Assembly: GCA_041686955.1 (NCBI GenBank)
Contig: JAWLCV010000012.1
Span: 12,138 to 76,137, forward strand
Direction: 5' to 3'
Length of the DNA: 64,000 bases
Origin: UBA7803 sp041686955
Lineage (GTDB): Bacteria; Pseudomonadota; Gammaproteobacteria; Pseudomonadales; Azotimanducaceae
Shown here one piece after another: positions 25,699 to 34,574 of the stretch. Every line of letters starts with the position of its first letter. Positions within the stretch are counted from its first letter, which is position 1. The notes under the pieces are model-generated. The model ran no database searches. It was not told where the DNA came from and saw nothing but the letters and a program-made list of their open reading frames with translations. The position numbers and the translations under genes were made by a program.

Positions 25699-28179
25699 AT
25701 GCTGCAAGGGCTGAAGCGGATTCTGTACCGGGTGGACCGGTGGCTCATCGGCACCCTCATCGAGCCGCGCAAGGCGGGCCTCGAGCCGGATCAGCTCGTC
25801 GCCTGCGGCGCCCGCGCCGCCTTCGGCGGCGGTGAGGCCGACGGCGATCGCGCCGCCGCACCGCTCCTGTACGCCCTGGAGAACCGCTCGCTCTCCGACC
25901 TCATCGTCCTGGACCTGGTCACCGAGGAGCTGGGCCTCCCGGGGCCCCTGCAGCCGCTGGAGGTGGGCAACGTCCGCGAGGAGCGCCGCTTCTTCTTCCT
26001 GCGTCGCGCCTCCCACGGCTGGTTCCGGCGCAATACCATGGCCAGCTATTCGAGCCGCATGGTGGATGTGCTCGAGCAGGTGGGCCAGGCGGAACAGCCG
26101 CTGCCCGGCGCCATCGTGCCCGTGGGCATCTACTGGGGACGGGCACCCAATCGGGAAGGATCCGTGCTCCGGCTGATTCTGTCGGAGAACTGGGCCGTCA
26201 CCTCACGCCTGAAACGCCTGGTGAACCTCTTCCTGTCGCGCAAGGACATCGTGGTGCACTTCGGTCAGCCGCTGCCGCTCCAGGAGCTCGCCGGTGACGG
26301 CGCAGACGGTCAGCGCACCCTCAGACGCGCCGCGCGTCTGCTGCGTGTCCGCCTGCGAAACCAGCGGGTGGCCACCATGGGCCCGGACCTCTCCCACCAG
26401 CGCACGCTCACCCGGCAGATCCTGCTCGGCCGCAGCGTCCGGGCGGAGATCGAACGGGAGAGCGATCCCGCGGTGCGCGCGCGGCTCGAGAAGCGGGCTC
26501 GCCGTTACGCCAGGGAGATCCCGTCGAACCTTGCCTATCCGACCATCCGCGTTCTCGAACGGCTGCTGCGCTGGTTCTGGAACCGAATCTATCAGGGCGT
26601 CGCCTTCCACGGACGCGAGCGGCTCATGGAGCTCGCCGACACTCACACCCTGATCTACGTGCCTTCGCACCGCAGCCACCTGGATTACCTGTTGCTGTCG
26701 TACCTGCTGTTCCAGCACGGCTTGATGATTCCCCACATCGCCGCGGGCGACAATCTGAACCAGCCGATCCTCGGCAGCATCCTGCGTCGCGGCGGTGCCT
26801 TCTTCATGCGCCGCAGCTTCCGCGACGACCCGCTGTACGCGGCCGTCTTCACCGAGTACCTCTACCAGGTCTACCGCCGCGGACACAGCGTGGAGTTCTT
26901 TCCCGAAGGCGGACGCACGCGCACCGGGCGTCTGCTGCCGGCCCGGGTGGGACTCCTGAAGATGACCCTCGAGCACCACGCGCGCGGCGTCCCCCGGCCC
27001 CTTGCCCTGGTGCCCGTGTACGTGGGCTACGAGAAGCTGGTGGAGGCCGGCAGCTATCTCGACGAGCTGAAGGGCGCGGAGAAGAAGCGGGAATCCCTGA
27101 CGGACGTGTTCCGCAGCCTGCGCCTGATCCGCCAGAACTTCGGCTCGGTGGACGTGAAGATCGGCCGACCGCTGCGCCTGGGCCCGTGGCTCAAGAGCGC
27201 CGGCGTGGATCCCTCGGACCCGGGCGATGCGGCGGTCGCGCTGGGGCGGGAGATCATGAGCCGGATCAACGCCAGCGCCGCCGTCAACGCCGTCAACCTC
27301 GTGGCCCTGGTCACCCTGAGCACCCCGCGCATCGCCATCGAAGAAGCTCCCCTGCTGGCCCAGCTCGAGTGCTATCTGACCCTGCTGCGGCGGGACGCCG
27401 CCAACCACGATTACACTCTGCCCGAGGCCACGCCAGAGGAACTGGTTCGGCGGGTGGAATCGCTCGGCATGCTCACCCGCGAGTCCCACGCGTACGGCGA
27501 CGTGCTGAGCCATACGCCATTCGCCGCGGTGCTGATGACCTGGTACCGTAACAACGTGGTCCACGTGCTGGCACTGCCGTCTCTGCTCGCCTGCCTGATC
27601 CGCAACCGCCGGCGCCCGGCGAGCCTGGCGGCGCTCACTCGAATGTCGGCCACGGTCTTCCCGTACATCGCCGACGAACTGCAGTCGCCGGAAACCGTCG
27701 ACGCCGTGCCGCGCTGGCTGGACCACATGGTCGATTGCGGGCTGCTGGTGAAGTCGACGGAGGGCGGTTACGCAGCACCGCCCGCGAGCGCACGCGAGCA
27801 TGGCCAGCTCAGGCTGCTGGCCGAGCTGATCATGCCCACCCTGGAACGCCTGTACATCGTCGTCGGCCTGTTGTTCCACGCGGGTCAGGCGGCGCACACG
27901 CGGTCGTCCCTGCAGCAGCGCAGTCACGACGTGGCGCAGAAGATCTCCCGCCTCTACGGCCTGAATGCGCCGGAGTTCTTCGATGCCCGCCTGTTCAACC
28001 GCTTCGTCGACGATCTGATTCAGAACCGGGTCGTCTCGGAGCAGGAGGACGGTTCACTGGTGTGGGACCCGCTGGTGGAAGACGTGCTGAAAGCCTCCGA
28101 ACACGTGGTGGACCCGAATTTCCGCAACGCCGTGCGTCAGGAGGAACGGGACGCCGATTCCGCCGGTGCGCCCCGGTAG
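25699..28179 (+). CDS. plsB: Glycerol-3-phosphate 1-O-acyltransferase PlsB
   Basis: Membrane acyltransferase for the first step of phospholipid synthesis, using acyl-CoA or acyl-ACP. The 826-residue protein is close to the E. coli length (807). The acyltransferase block has motif I HRSHLD (H324, D329), motif II GGAFFMRRSF, and motif III FPEGGRTRTG (E403). Motif IV is in ALVPVYVGYEKL. Its 3' end overlaps the convergent rsmJ gene by 43 bases. No partner gene for PlsX/PlsY is nearby. Confidence 0.98.
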   Translation: MLQGLKRILYRVDRWLIGTLIEPRKAGLEPDQLVACGARAAFGGGEADGDRAAAPLLYALENRSLSDLIVLDLVTEELGLPGPLQPLEVGNVREERRFFFLRRASHGWFRRNTMASYSSRMVDVLEQVGQAEQPLPGAIVPVGIYWGRAPNREGSVLRLILSENWAVTSRLKRLVNLFLSRKDIVVHFGQPLPLQELAGDGADGQRTLRRAARLLRVRLRNQRVATMGPDLSHQRTLTRQILLGRSVRAEIERESDPAVRARLEKRARRYAREIPSNLAYPTIRVLERLLRWFWNRIYQGVAFHGRERLMELADTHTLIYVPSHRSHLDYLLLSYLLFQHGLMIPHIAAGDNLNQPILGSILRRGGAFFMRRSFRDDPLYAAVFTEYLYQVYRRGHSVEFFPEGGRTRTGRLLPARVGLLKMTLEHHARGVPRPLALVPVYVGYEKLVEAGSYLDELKGAEKKRESLTDVFRSLRLIRQNFGSVDVKIGRPLRLGPWLKSAGVDPSDPGDAAVALGREIMSRINASAAVNAVNLVALVTLSTPRIAIEEAPLLAQLECYLTLLRRDAANHDYTLPEATPEELVRRVESLGMLTRESHAYGDVLSHTPFAAVLMTWYRNNVVHVLALPSLLACLIRNRRRPASLAALTRMSATVFPYIADELQSPETVDAVPRWLDHMVDCGLLVKSTEGGYAAPPASAREHGQLRLLAELIMPTLERLYIVVGLLFHAGQAAHTRSSLQQRSHDVAQKISRLYGLNAPEFFDARLFNRFVDDLIQNRVVSEQEDGSLVWDPLVEDVLKASEHVVDPNFRNAVRQEERDADSAGAPR

Positions 28180-28883
28180 ACGTCGTAGCGGACGGTTCGG
28201 CCCGTGATCTGCCAGTGAGGCGCCCGGCAGACCGGGTCCTTGGATCTGCGCTTCAGAACCACCCTCCGCCGCGCCGCCGCGATGGCCGCGTCCAGCCAGC
28301 ATTCCAACGGGCGTGGATCCGGTGTGGTCAGTGCCGCCAGAAACTGCATGCGCTTTCCCGGCAGTGCGCCCTTGCGCCGCTCGGGAAACATGGGATCGAG
28401 GTACACCACGTCGTAGCAGCGGCCCTCCCCGAGCACGTCGAAGCCATCGGCGCACCGGCTGACCACCTCCAGTCCGCTGCGGCGCGCCAGGTCCTGCGCC
28501 AGCGCGCTGAGCATCGGATGCCGTTCCACCAGGGTGACGCGGCAGCCGCGGCGTGCCAGGACCAGGCCGTCGACGCCCCATCCGGCGAGCGCATCGAGCA
28601 CATCGAGACCCCTTCCGGCGCCACAGGCCCGGGCCAGTTCCCCCCCCTGGTCGGACCGGCGCCGCAGCTCGGCACAGGAAACCCACACGCCATCGCGCCC
28701 CCCCGCGCGTCCCGGTCCCCGGCGCAGCTCGAGATGATCGTCCACGGCCCAGAGGTAGAACCCGGCATGATCCGCAGGGGGCGCCTCCCGCTCCACCAGG
28801 CGGAACGAGTGCGCCCAACGCTCCGCCAGATCCCGTGCCGCGGGATGGTGGTACAGCACCCCGCCGCCGTGGCCGCCGGTCAC
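28137..28883 (-). CDS. rsmJ: 16S rRNA (guanine-1516-N2)-methyltransferase RsmJ
   Basis: SAM-dependent enzyme that methylates G1516 of 16S rRNA. The 248-residue product starts at a GTG (28883) overlapping the tsaB stop as GTGA. Family segments are LDALAGWGVDGLVLARRGC (SAM loop), VVYLDPMFPERRKGAL (catalytic motif) and KRMQFLAAL. The C-terminus ends YDVYRG, like E. coli RsmJ. Its last 43 bases lie under the end of plsB on the opposite strand. Confidence 0.92.
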   Translation of the reverse strand: MTGGHGGGVLYHHPAARDLAERWAHSFRLVEREAPPADHAGFYLWAVDDHLELRRGPGRAGGRDGVWVSCAELRRRSDQGGELARACGAGRGLDVLDALAGWGVDGLVLARRGCRVTLVERHPMLSALAQDLARRSGLEVVSRCADGFDVLGEGRCYDVVYLDPMFPERRKGALPGKRMQFLAALTTPDPRPLECWLDAAIAAARRRVVLKRRSKDPVCRAPHWQITGRTVRYDVYRGAPAESASRSS

Positions 28884-29560
28884 GAGCCTGCCGGCTTCCA
28901 GGGGGAATCTCCGACCACGTAGCGCGGCAGCCCGGCCGCCGGTGCCACGCTCTCTCCGGCGGCCAGCGCAGCTACAGCCAGCTCGCCCACCTCCCGGGCC
29001 GTGACCACGACGTCCGCCAGGAACTCGCAGGCCTCGGGCCACCACGGCGGCCGCTCCCCCGTTCCGATCCAGCGCTCCAGGGCGAGATCCTCGGGGGGGT
29101 CCGTTCCCTGATGCAGGCGATCCGCCAGGCGCTGCTCCGGAACCTCCGCAGCACCCACGTCGTAGCCAGCCAGGTAGTAGGCATCCCGCCGCGACCGGGT
29201 GACGGTGAGAATCCGGCTCACCTCGCACGAATGCGCGCGTAGACGGCGTCCTGCCGCTGCAGCCAGAGCCAGGGAAGACGACACCGGTACCACCCGGCCG
29301 CCGCTGGCGAACGCCACGGCCTGGGACAACGCTGCGGCGATGCGCACGCCGGTGAACGAGCCGGGTCCAGCACCGAAGGCCACCGCGTCGAAGCCGTTCC
29401 GGGCCGCACCGGCGGCGCGGGTCAGAACGTCCAGGCGGCCGAGCACCACCTGATTGTGCAGCCGCTCGACCTTCTGTGTATCCTCGAACCAGCGTCCCGA
29501 GGCGAACACGGCCAGCGAGCACAGCGCCCCGGAAGTCTCTACGGCAAGTAGGGTCGTCAT
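28880..29560 (-). CDS. tsaB: tRNA threonylcarbamoyladenosine biosynthesis protein TsaB
   Basis: Non-catalytic ASKHA-fold partner of TsaD in t6A tRNA modification. The 226-residue protein begins TTLLAVETSGALCSLAV. It contains the diagnostic FGAGPGSFTGVRIAAALSQA with the start of the second half at VPVSSSLALA. It diverges from moeA with a 52-base gap and is followed by rsmJ in the same operon. Confidence 0.95.
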   Translation of the reverse strand: MTTLLAVETSGALCSLAVFASGRWFEDTQKVERLHNQVVLGRLDVLTRAAGAARNGFDAVAFGAGPGSFTGVRIAAALSQAVAFASGGRVVPVSSSLALAAAAGRRLRAHSCEVSRILTVTRSRRDAYYLAGYDVGAAEVPEQRLADRLHQGTDPPEDLALERWIGTGERPPWWPEACEFLADVVVTAREVGELAVAALAAGESVAPAAGLPRYVVGDSPWKPAGS

Positions 29561-29612
29561 CGACTCATGTTATCCGACCGGAGTGGTTGCAGGCGAACAG
29601 CGGAGCACTCGC

Positions 29613-30833
29613 GTGGCTGAGCAGAGAACCGATCTGGACGCGGCGCGCCGCCGGATCCTGGCCGACGTTCAACCGACCCGCGAGCGTGCGCGGGTGGCGC
29701 TGCGCGACGCCCTCGGGCGCGTGCTGGCCGATCGGATCGTCGCACCCATGGACCTGCCACCGTTTCCCGCATCCGCCATGGACGGCTACGCCCTGCGCAG
29801 CGGCGATGCCGTGGGTGCACCGCCTCATCGCTTCACCCTCGCCGGCACGAGCTATGCCGGCCGTCCCGCCAGCGGCCCGGTTCCCAAGGGGGCGTGCGTG
29901 CGGATCTTCACCGGAGCGCTGGTCCCCGACGGGCTCGACGCCGTTGCGATCCAGGAGGACTGCACACACGACGAGAACGGCATCCTCGTCCATGCCCCGG
30001 TCGGTCCAGGAGACCACGTGCGCCGAGCGGGGCACGACGTCCCTGCCGGCACGCCCATGCTCGACCCCGGCAGGCGCCTGACCGAATACGACCTGGGGTG
30101 GCTGGCCGCGTGCGGCATCACCTCTGTGGCGGTGCACGGCTGCCCCAGGATCGCCGTATTCTCCACGGGTGACGAACTGGTGGAACCCGGCGGGGTGCTG
30201 GGGCCTGGGCAGATTTTCGATGCCAACCGGATCACGCTGAGCGCCCTGCTCGCGCAACTGCCGGTTCACGTTGTCGACCTGGGAATCGTTCCCGACGACC
30301 CCGGAGCCATCCGCGAGGCCCTGGAACGCGCGGACCACGATTGCCAGGCAGTCGTCACCAGCGGCGGAGTTTCGGTCGGCGAGGCAGATCACGTCCGCGA
30401 CGTGGTCGCCGACGTGGGTCGGCTGGAGCTATGGAAACTCAACCTGAAACCGGGGAAGCCGCTCGCCTATGGCCGGTTGCGCAACGCCGCCTTCTTCGGT
30501 CTTCCGGGGAATCCGGTTTCCACCGTCGTCACCGCGCTGATGCTGGTGAAGCCGGCGTTGGAGCGGTTGTGCGGCATGGAGCCGGAGGCTGTGCTCGCCG
30601 TACCCGCCGTGCTGCGCGGCGGCATTCGTCACCAACCCGGACGGGAAGAGTTTCAGCGCGGCACCGTGAGCAGCCGCCACGGGCGGCTAGAAGTCACCGT
30701 GACCGGGGATCAGAGTTCCAACCGGCTCGCCAGCTTCAGTCGCGCCAACTGCCTCGTTCGAATTCCGAAGGACGCAGGCGACCTGATGGAAGGCGCCGAG
30801 GTTCAGGTGCTGCTCTTAGGCCGCGGACTGTGA
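29613..30833 (+). CDS. moeA: Molybdopterin molybdenumtransferase MoeA
   Basis: Inserts molybdate into adenylylated molybdopterin for Mo-cofactor enzymes. A GTG start at 29613 is preferred because GGAG lies seven bases upstream; the frame is open further upstream. The 406-residue protein (411 in E. coli) has PPFPASAMDGYALR, STGDELVEPG, TSGGVSVGEADHV, KPGKPLAYGRL and GLPGNPVSTVV. The C-terminal domain IV is complete. No other moa or mob genes are in the window. Confidence 0.97.
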   Translation: MAEQRTDLDAARRRILADVQPTRERARVALRDALGRVLADRIVAPMDLPPFPASAMDGYALRSGDAVGAPPHRFTLAGTSYAGRPASGPVPKGACVRIFTGALVPDGLDAVAIQEDCTHDENGILVHAPVGPGDHVRRAGHDVPAGTPMLDPGRRLTEYDLGWLAACGITSVAVHGCPRIAVFSTGDELVEPGGVLGPGQIFDANRITLSALLAQLPVHVVDLGIVPDDPGAIREALERADHDCQAVVTSGGVSVGEADHVRDVVADVGRLELWKLNLKPGKPLAYGRLRNAAFFGLPGNPVSTVVTALMLVKPALERLCGMEPEAVLAVPAVLRGGIRHQPGREEFQRGTVSSRHGRLEVTVTGDQSSNRLASFSRANCLVRIPKDAGDLMEGAEVQVLLLGRGL

Positions 30834-30841
30834 TGGTGTGA

Positions 30842-30861
30842 GGCGGGCCGCCCGGCCCGCC
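30842..30861. terminator. GC-rich hairpin between convergent moeA and AlgP-like gene
   Basis: GGCGGGCC and GGCCCGCC form an 8-base perfect stem around a GCCC loop, 8 bases after the moeA stop. There is no T-run on either side. It is placed like a bidirectional terminator but may need Rho or act only on mRNA stability. Confidence 0.4.
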
Positions 30862-30919
30862 GGGTCCAGCGGAGCTGAACCCGGCTTAGGACCGGAACGA
30901 CCTACTGCGTCCCCGCCCA

Positions 30920-31630
30920 TCAAGAGCTCTTCTTGGCGGGAGCCTTCTTCCTCGCAGGAGCTTTCTTCTTGGCCGGTGCCTTCTTCTTGGCCGGCGCTTT
31001 CTTCTTGGCCGGAGCTTTCTTCGCTGGCGCCTTCTTCGCAGGCGCTTTTTTCTTGGCCGGGGTCTTCTTGGCCGGAGCCTTCTTCGCTGGCGCTTTCTTC
31101 TTGGCCGGAGCCTTCTTCTTGGCCGGAGCCTTCTTCTTCGCCGGTGCCTTCTTCTTCGCCGGTGCCTTCTTCTTCGCCGGCGCCTTCTTCTTCGCCGGTG
31201 CCTTCTTCTTCGCCGGCGCCTTCTTCTTCGCAGGCGCCTTCTTCTGCGCTGCGCTCCGCTTCACCGCCGGACGCTTGGCTGCAGCTTTCGCCGTCGCCGT
31301 TGCGCTGCGCTTCTTCGCCGCAGGCTTCTTCTTGGCGGTGGTCTTCGACGCCGCTTTCACGGCTGCCGTTTTCTTCGCCGCGGACTTGCTGGCCACTGCT
31401 TTTTTGGCCGGAGCCTTTTTCGCAGTCGCTTTCTTGACCGCTGCTTTTTTCGCCGGCGCTTTCTTGGCTGGCGCTTTCTTCGCAACGGACTTGGTCACGG
31501 CGCGCTTGGCCGCCGCTTTCGCTACGGGTCGCTTCGCGGCCGTCTTCTTCACAGAGGCTTTCTTGGCAGCAGTTTTTTTGACCGCCGTCTTCCTGGCGGG
31601 AGTTTTCGCTGCAGTCTTAGCTCTCGGCAT
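30920..31630 (-). CDS. Lys/Ala/Pro-rich histone H1-like DNA-binding protein (AlgP-like)
   Basis: The 236-residue protein is almost wholly Lys, Ala, Pro and Thr, highly basic, and resembles the tail of eukaryotic histone H1 and the Pseudomonas AlgP/AlgR3 protein. The C-terminal half (about 125-236) is a tandem array of APAKKK units, some shortened to APAKK or changed to TPAKK. No folded domain is visible. AAGGAGA precedes the ATG. Family members bind DNA non-specifically; AlgP has been linked to alginate control in Pseudomonas. The role here is inferred only. The repeat is prone to length change, so homologues may differ in size. Confidence 0.85.
   Translation of the reverse strand: MPRAKTAAKTPARKTAVKKTAAKKASVKKTAAKRPVAKAAAKRAVTKSVAKKAPAKKAPAKKAAVKKATAKKAPAKKAVASKSAAKKTAAVKAASKTTAKKKPAAKKRSATATAKAAAKRPAVKRSAAQKKAPAKKKAPAKKKAPAKKKAPAKKKAPAKKKAPAKKKAPAKKKAPAKKKAPAKKAPAKKTPAKKKAPAKKAPAKKAPAKKKAPAKKKAPAKKKAPARKKAPAKKSS
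30940..31255. repeat. 18-base imperfect tandem repeat coding for APAKKK units
   Basis: On the plus strand the unit reads about GCCTTCTTCTTCGCCGGT, alternating GCCGGT, GCCGGC and GCTGGC endings. The central block (about 31110-31250) holds the most regular copies, in frame with the AlgP-like gene. The DNA identity between units is high enough for slippage or recombination. Confidence 0.8.
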
Positions 31631-31806
31631 AAAGAATCTCCTTGGATTTCTCTGCTCTCTCGCTTTGGCCGCTTCGACTTCTCACTCACAGCCAGCGCTG
31701 ACTACTTCTCGAACGATCACCGGTTTCGAAACTGCTCCAGGTGCCTCGTTGCCCCGCGTCTGCCGCTGTCACCACGGTTTTTCCGCAAGTCGACACACGC
31801 CATGCA

Positions 31807-31834
31807 ACGATAGACCAAGAATACGAAACTGCAA
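31807..31834 (-). promoter_or_regulatory. Candidate promoter of the AlgP-like gene
   Basis: On the minus strand TTGCAG (31829-31834) and TATCGT (31807-31812) are 16 bases apart. The 253-base adk-AlgP gap is more A+T rich than its surroundings, which fits an independent promoter and a leader of about 170 bases. Confidence 0.35.
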
Positions 31835-31883
31835 CGGAAATTTTCACGCATCATACTGACGAGCAAAGGAAATATCACGCCGA

Positions 31884-32528
31884 TCACTCGAGCGCGCGAA
31901 GTATCCGACTCTGAATCTCACCGACCTCGCCCTCACCGTCGATCTCGATGAACTCGAGTTTCGAGCGCTCGGCCTTGTTCCGATAGAAATCTACCAGCGG
32001 GTGGGTCTGGCGGTGATACACGGCTAGGCGCTCACGCACCGTGTCTTCCTTGTCGTCGTCGCGCTGAACCAGCGGTTCGCCGGTTTCGTCGTCTTTTCCC
32101 GGCTCGCGCGGCGGATTGAACTCGACGTGATACACGCGGCCCGACGCAGGATGAACGCGCCGGCCGCTGAGACGTCTGACGATCTGCTCGTCCGGAACCT
32201 TGATCTCCACCACGTGATCGATCTCCACGCCCGCCTCGTCCATGGCTTCCGCCTGGGGAATGGTGCGTGGAAAACCGTCGAAGAGAAATCCGTTGGCGCA
32301 GTCCGAAGCCGCAATGCGTTCCTTGACCAGCTCGATGATGATGTCGTCGGAAACCAGCGCGCCGGAATCCATCACCGCCTTGACCTTCTGGCCCAGCGGC
32401 GTGCCTGCGCTGACGGCGGCGCGCAGCATGTCCCCGGTGGATATCTGCGGAATATCGAAGTGCTCGCAGATGAACTGAGCCTGGGTTCCCTTCCCCGCAC
32501 CGGGCGGCCCGAGCAATATGATTCTCAT
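31884..32528 (-). CDS. adk: Adenylate kinase
   Basis: Interconverts ATP+AMP and 2 ADP. The 214-residue protein has the P-loop GPPGAGKGT (8-16), the AMP-site segment STGDMLRAAV, and GFLFDGFPRT. It is the long form with an inserted LID (about 120-160), and GRRVHPASGRVYHVEF contains no zinc cysteines. Length equals E. coli Adk (214). It starts 45 bases downstream of the relA stop. Confidence 0.98.
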   Translation of the reverse strand: MRIILLGPPGAGKGTQAQFICEHFDIPQISTGDMLRAAVSAGTPLGQKVKAVMDSGALVSDDIIIELVKERIAASDCANGFLFDGFPRTIPQAEAMDEAGVEIDHVVEIKVPDEQIVRRLSGRRVHPASGRVYHVEFNPPREPGKDDETGEPLVQRDDDKEDTVRERLAVYHRQTHPLVDFYRNKAERSKLEFIEIDGEGEVGEIQSRILRALE

Positions 32529-32573
32529 GAGTGATCTCCTTCCTATCGTTGGATTCTAGTAGTGAAGTTGGGG

Positions 32574-34574
32574 CTATCGGCGCTCGACGCGAACGTCGAG
32601 CACGTCGTGAAGACGTCCGAGCCGGTCGACGATGGTGGCCAGTTCCCGGATATGGCCGACGACGATGTCCAGGGTGAGGGTGGCGCGGCCGGAGAGCGGG
32701 TCCACGCGCCCCGCGTTTGCGACCAGCGACAGATTCAGCTCGTTCAGCAACTCGGTGACGTCCCGCAACAGGCCCGGACGGTCGTAGGCCTTCAGCTCGA
32801 TCCTCGCGGAGCGCACCGCCCGCCCAGGGAACTGCGGCAATAGATCGAGTTGACCCTCGAACTCGTGCTGATCGTGGAGCGCCTCGACGGCCTCCAGCGT
32901 CTGACAGTCACCCGTGCCCACCGCGCGGCAGAACGCGGAAACCTGTTCGTAACCCAACGCATGAGCGGCGCGGGTCCAACCTTCCGGCGCAGGATCCGCC
33001 AACTGCAACCGCCGCAGCAACGCGAGCAGACGGCTCCGCCCTTCCTGCTCGTTGACCTCCGGCGCGCGTGCGCGAAACCAATCGTGAATCTTCTCCCGCG
33101 CCCGTGCGCTCTTCACGAAGGCCAGATGCGTATCCAGCCACTCCCGCTGAGGCGCCGGCTCGTCGCCGGTGAGAATCTCCACCCGCTGTCCCGTCCTGAG
33201 CACGGCGTTCAATGCGACCGGGCGGCCTTCCACCAGCGCGCCGCGGCACCGGTGACCGACCTCCGTGTGCACCCGGTAGGCGAAATCCACCGGCGTCGCC
33301 CCGGCGGTCAGGTCGAGCACGTGCCCCTTCGGGGTGGTGACGAAGATGCGCTCGTCCTGAAACAGCGCGCGCAGCTCCTCGCCGAGGTCCTGGCCGGCGC
33401 CCGCGGTGCCATGCTCCACGTCGTCCCGCCACTCCACGACCTGGCGCAACCAGTTCATCTTTTCCGCGTACGGACGATCCTCCGCGTCACCCTGCTTGTA
33501 GGACCAGTGGGCGCAAACGCCCAGCTCCGCCTCGTCGTGCATCTCCTGGGTGCGGATCTGCACCTCGAGGGTCCGGCCGTCCGGGCCGAGCACGGCGGTG
33601 TGAATGGAGCGGTAGCCGTTCTCCTTCGGGGACGCGATGTAATCGTCGAACTCGCTGGGGACATGGCGCCACTCCGTGTGAATCACGCCCAGGGCGGCAT
33701 AGCACTGGGCCACGTCCGGCACCAGGACCCGAACCGCGCGCACGTCGTACACTTCGTTCAGGCCCACCTGCTTAGCCTGCATCTTCCGCCAGATGCTGTA
33801 GATGTGCTTGGCGCGCCCCGTCACCCGGGCATGGATACCGCGGGCATTGAGATCCCGCTCCAATGCGCTCGCCAGCGCCTCGATCTCCCGTTCCCGCTCT
33901 TCACGGCGCCCGTCGAGCTGGCGAGCGATGGCCATGTAGATGTCCGGGGCCAGGTAGCGCAGCGCCAGATCCTCGAGCTCCCACTTGATCTGCCAGATGC
34001 CCAGGCGGTTCGCGAGCGGAGCGAACACGCGATGGGCCTCGTGGGCGATACGCTGCTTGCGCGCCTCGTCGTCGTGCTTCGCGGAGCGCAACGCCACCAC
34101 CCGCTCGGCCAGCTTGAGCACCGCGACCCGGGCGTCGTCGATCATGGCGATGAGCATGCGGCGCACGTTGTCCGCCTGATTGCGCCGCTCGCTGGTCTGC
34201 AGGCGCGTGTTGCTCATCTCGAGCAGGCTCGTGGTGGCCATGCGCAGCACCTCCTCGAGGAGATGCGCCACGTCCTCCCCCAGCGCCTCCTGCGCCTCCT
34301 CCAGAGCGACGGCACCGATGCGCACCGGACGGTAGGAAAGCGCTGCGGCGACGGAGGCGGTATCCAGGCGAAGCTGACTCACCAGCTCCGCCATCTCCAC
34401 GCCGCTTTCCAGATAGTCCTCACCCCGCGGCCCCAGGCCGCGCACGAAGCGGCACGCGCGGAGCACTGCGTCCCGATCCAGGGCGCCGTGCCGCGCCGCC
34501 AGATCGAGAACCCAGGCGTCTACGTCGAGCCGCCCGTCGGGCGCACGCGCGACGTCCTCGCGGACCTTAACCAC
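32574..34574 (-). CDS. relA: GTP pyrophosphokinase RelA, lacking the zinc-finger domain
   Basis: Ribosome-associated (p)ppGpp synthetase of the stringent response. The 666-residue protein starts at a GTG overlapping the rlmD end by eight bases. The N-terminal hydrolase domain has lost the HD motif, as in monofunctional RelA. The synthetase domain shows YDVRAVRV and EFDDYIASPKENGYRSIHT, with E308-D311 giving the RelA-type EXDD signature. TGS (about 408-470) and helical (about 480-565) domains follow. The ACT/RRM domain begins at about 588 (ARIELKAYDRPGLLRDVTELL). The conserved-cysteine zinc-finger domain normally between helical and ACT domains is missing: only about 20 residues link them, and no CC pair or GFITQGRG motif is present. 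This explains the short length (744 in E. coli). Confidence 0.95.
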   Translation of the reverse strand: MVKVREDVARAPDGRLDVDAWVLDLAARHGALDRDAVLRACRFVRGLGPRGEDYLESGVEMAELVSQLRLDTASVAAALSYRPVRIGAVALEEAQEALGEDVAHLLEEVLRMATTSLLEMSNTRLQTSERRNQADNVRRMLIAMIDDARVAVLKLAERVVALRSAKHDDEARKQRIAHEAHRVFAPLANRLGIWQIKWELEDLALRYLAPDIYMAIARQLDGRREEREREIEALASALERDLNARGIHARVTGRAKHIYSIWRKMQAKQVGLNEVYDVRAVRVLVPDVAQCYAALGVIHTEWRHVPSEFDDYIASPKENGYRSIHTAVLGPDGRTLEVQIRTQEMHDEAELGVCAHWSYKQGDAEDRPYAEKMNWLRQVVEWRDDVEHGTAGAGQDLGEELRALFQDERIFVTTPKGHVLDLTAGATPVDFAYRVHTEVGHRCRGALVEGRPVALNAVLRTGQRVEILTGDEPAPQREWLDTHLAFVKSARAREKIHDWFRARAPEVNEQEGRSRLLALLRRLQLADPAPEGWTRAAHALGYEQVSAFCRAVGTGDCQTLEAVEALHDQHEFEGQLDLLPQFPGRAVRSARIELKAYDRPGLLRDVTELLNELNLSLVANAGRVDPLSGRATLTLDIVVGHIRELATIVDRLGRLHDVLDVRVERR

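Noticed and set aside
23743..26016. A 757-codon minus-strand frame opposite gspD
   Set aside because: Rich in His, Gly and Asp from antisense codons; gspD on the plus strand has secretin motifs throughout.
30940..31255. Tandem repeat that could be mistaken for a CRISPR array
   Set aside because: Units are contiguous 18-mers without spacers, and they encode a Lys/Ala/Pro-rich protein in frame.
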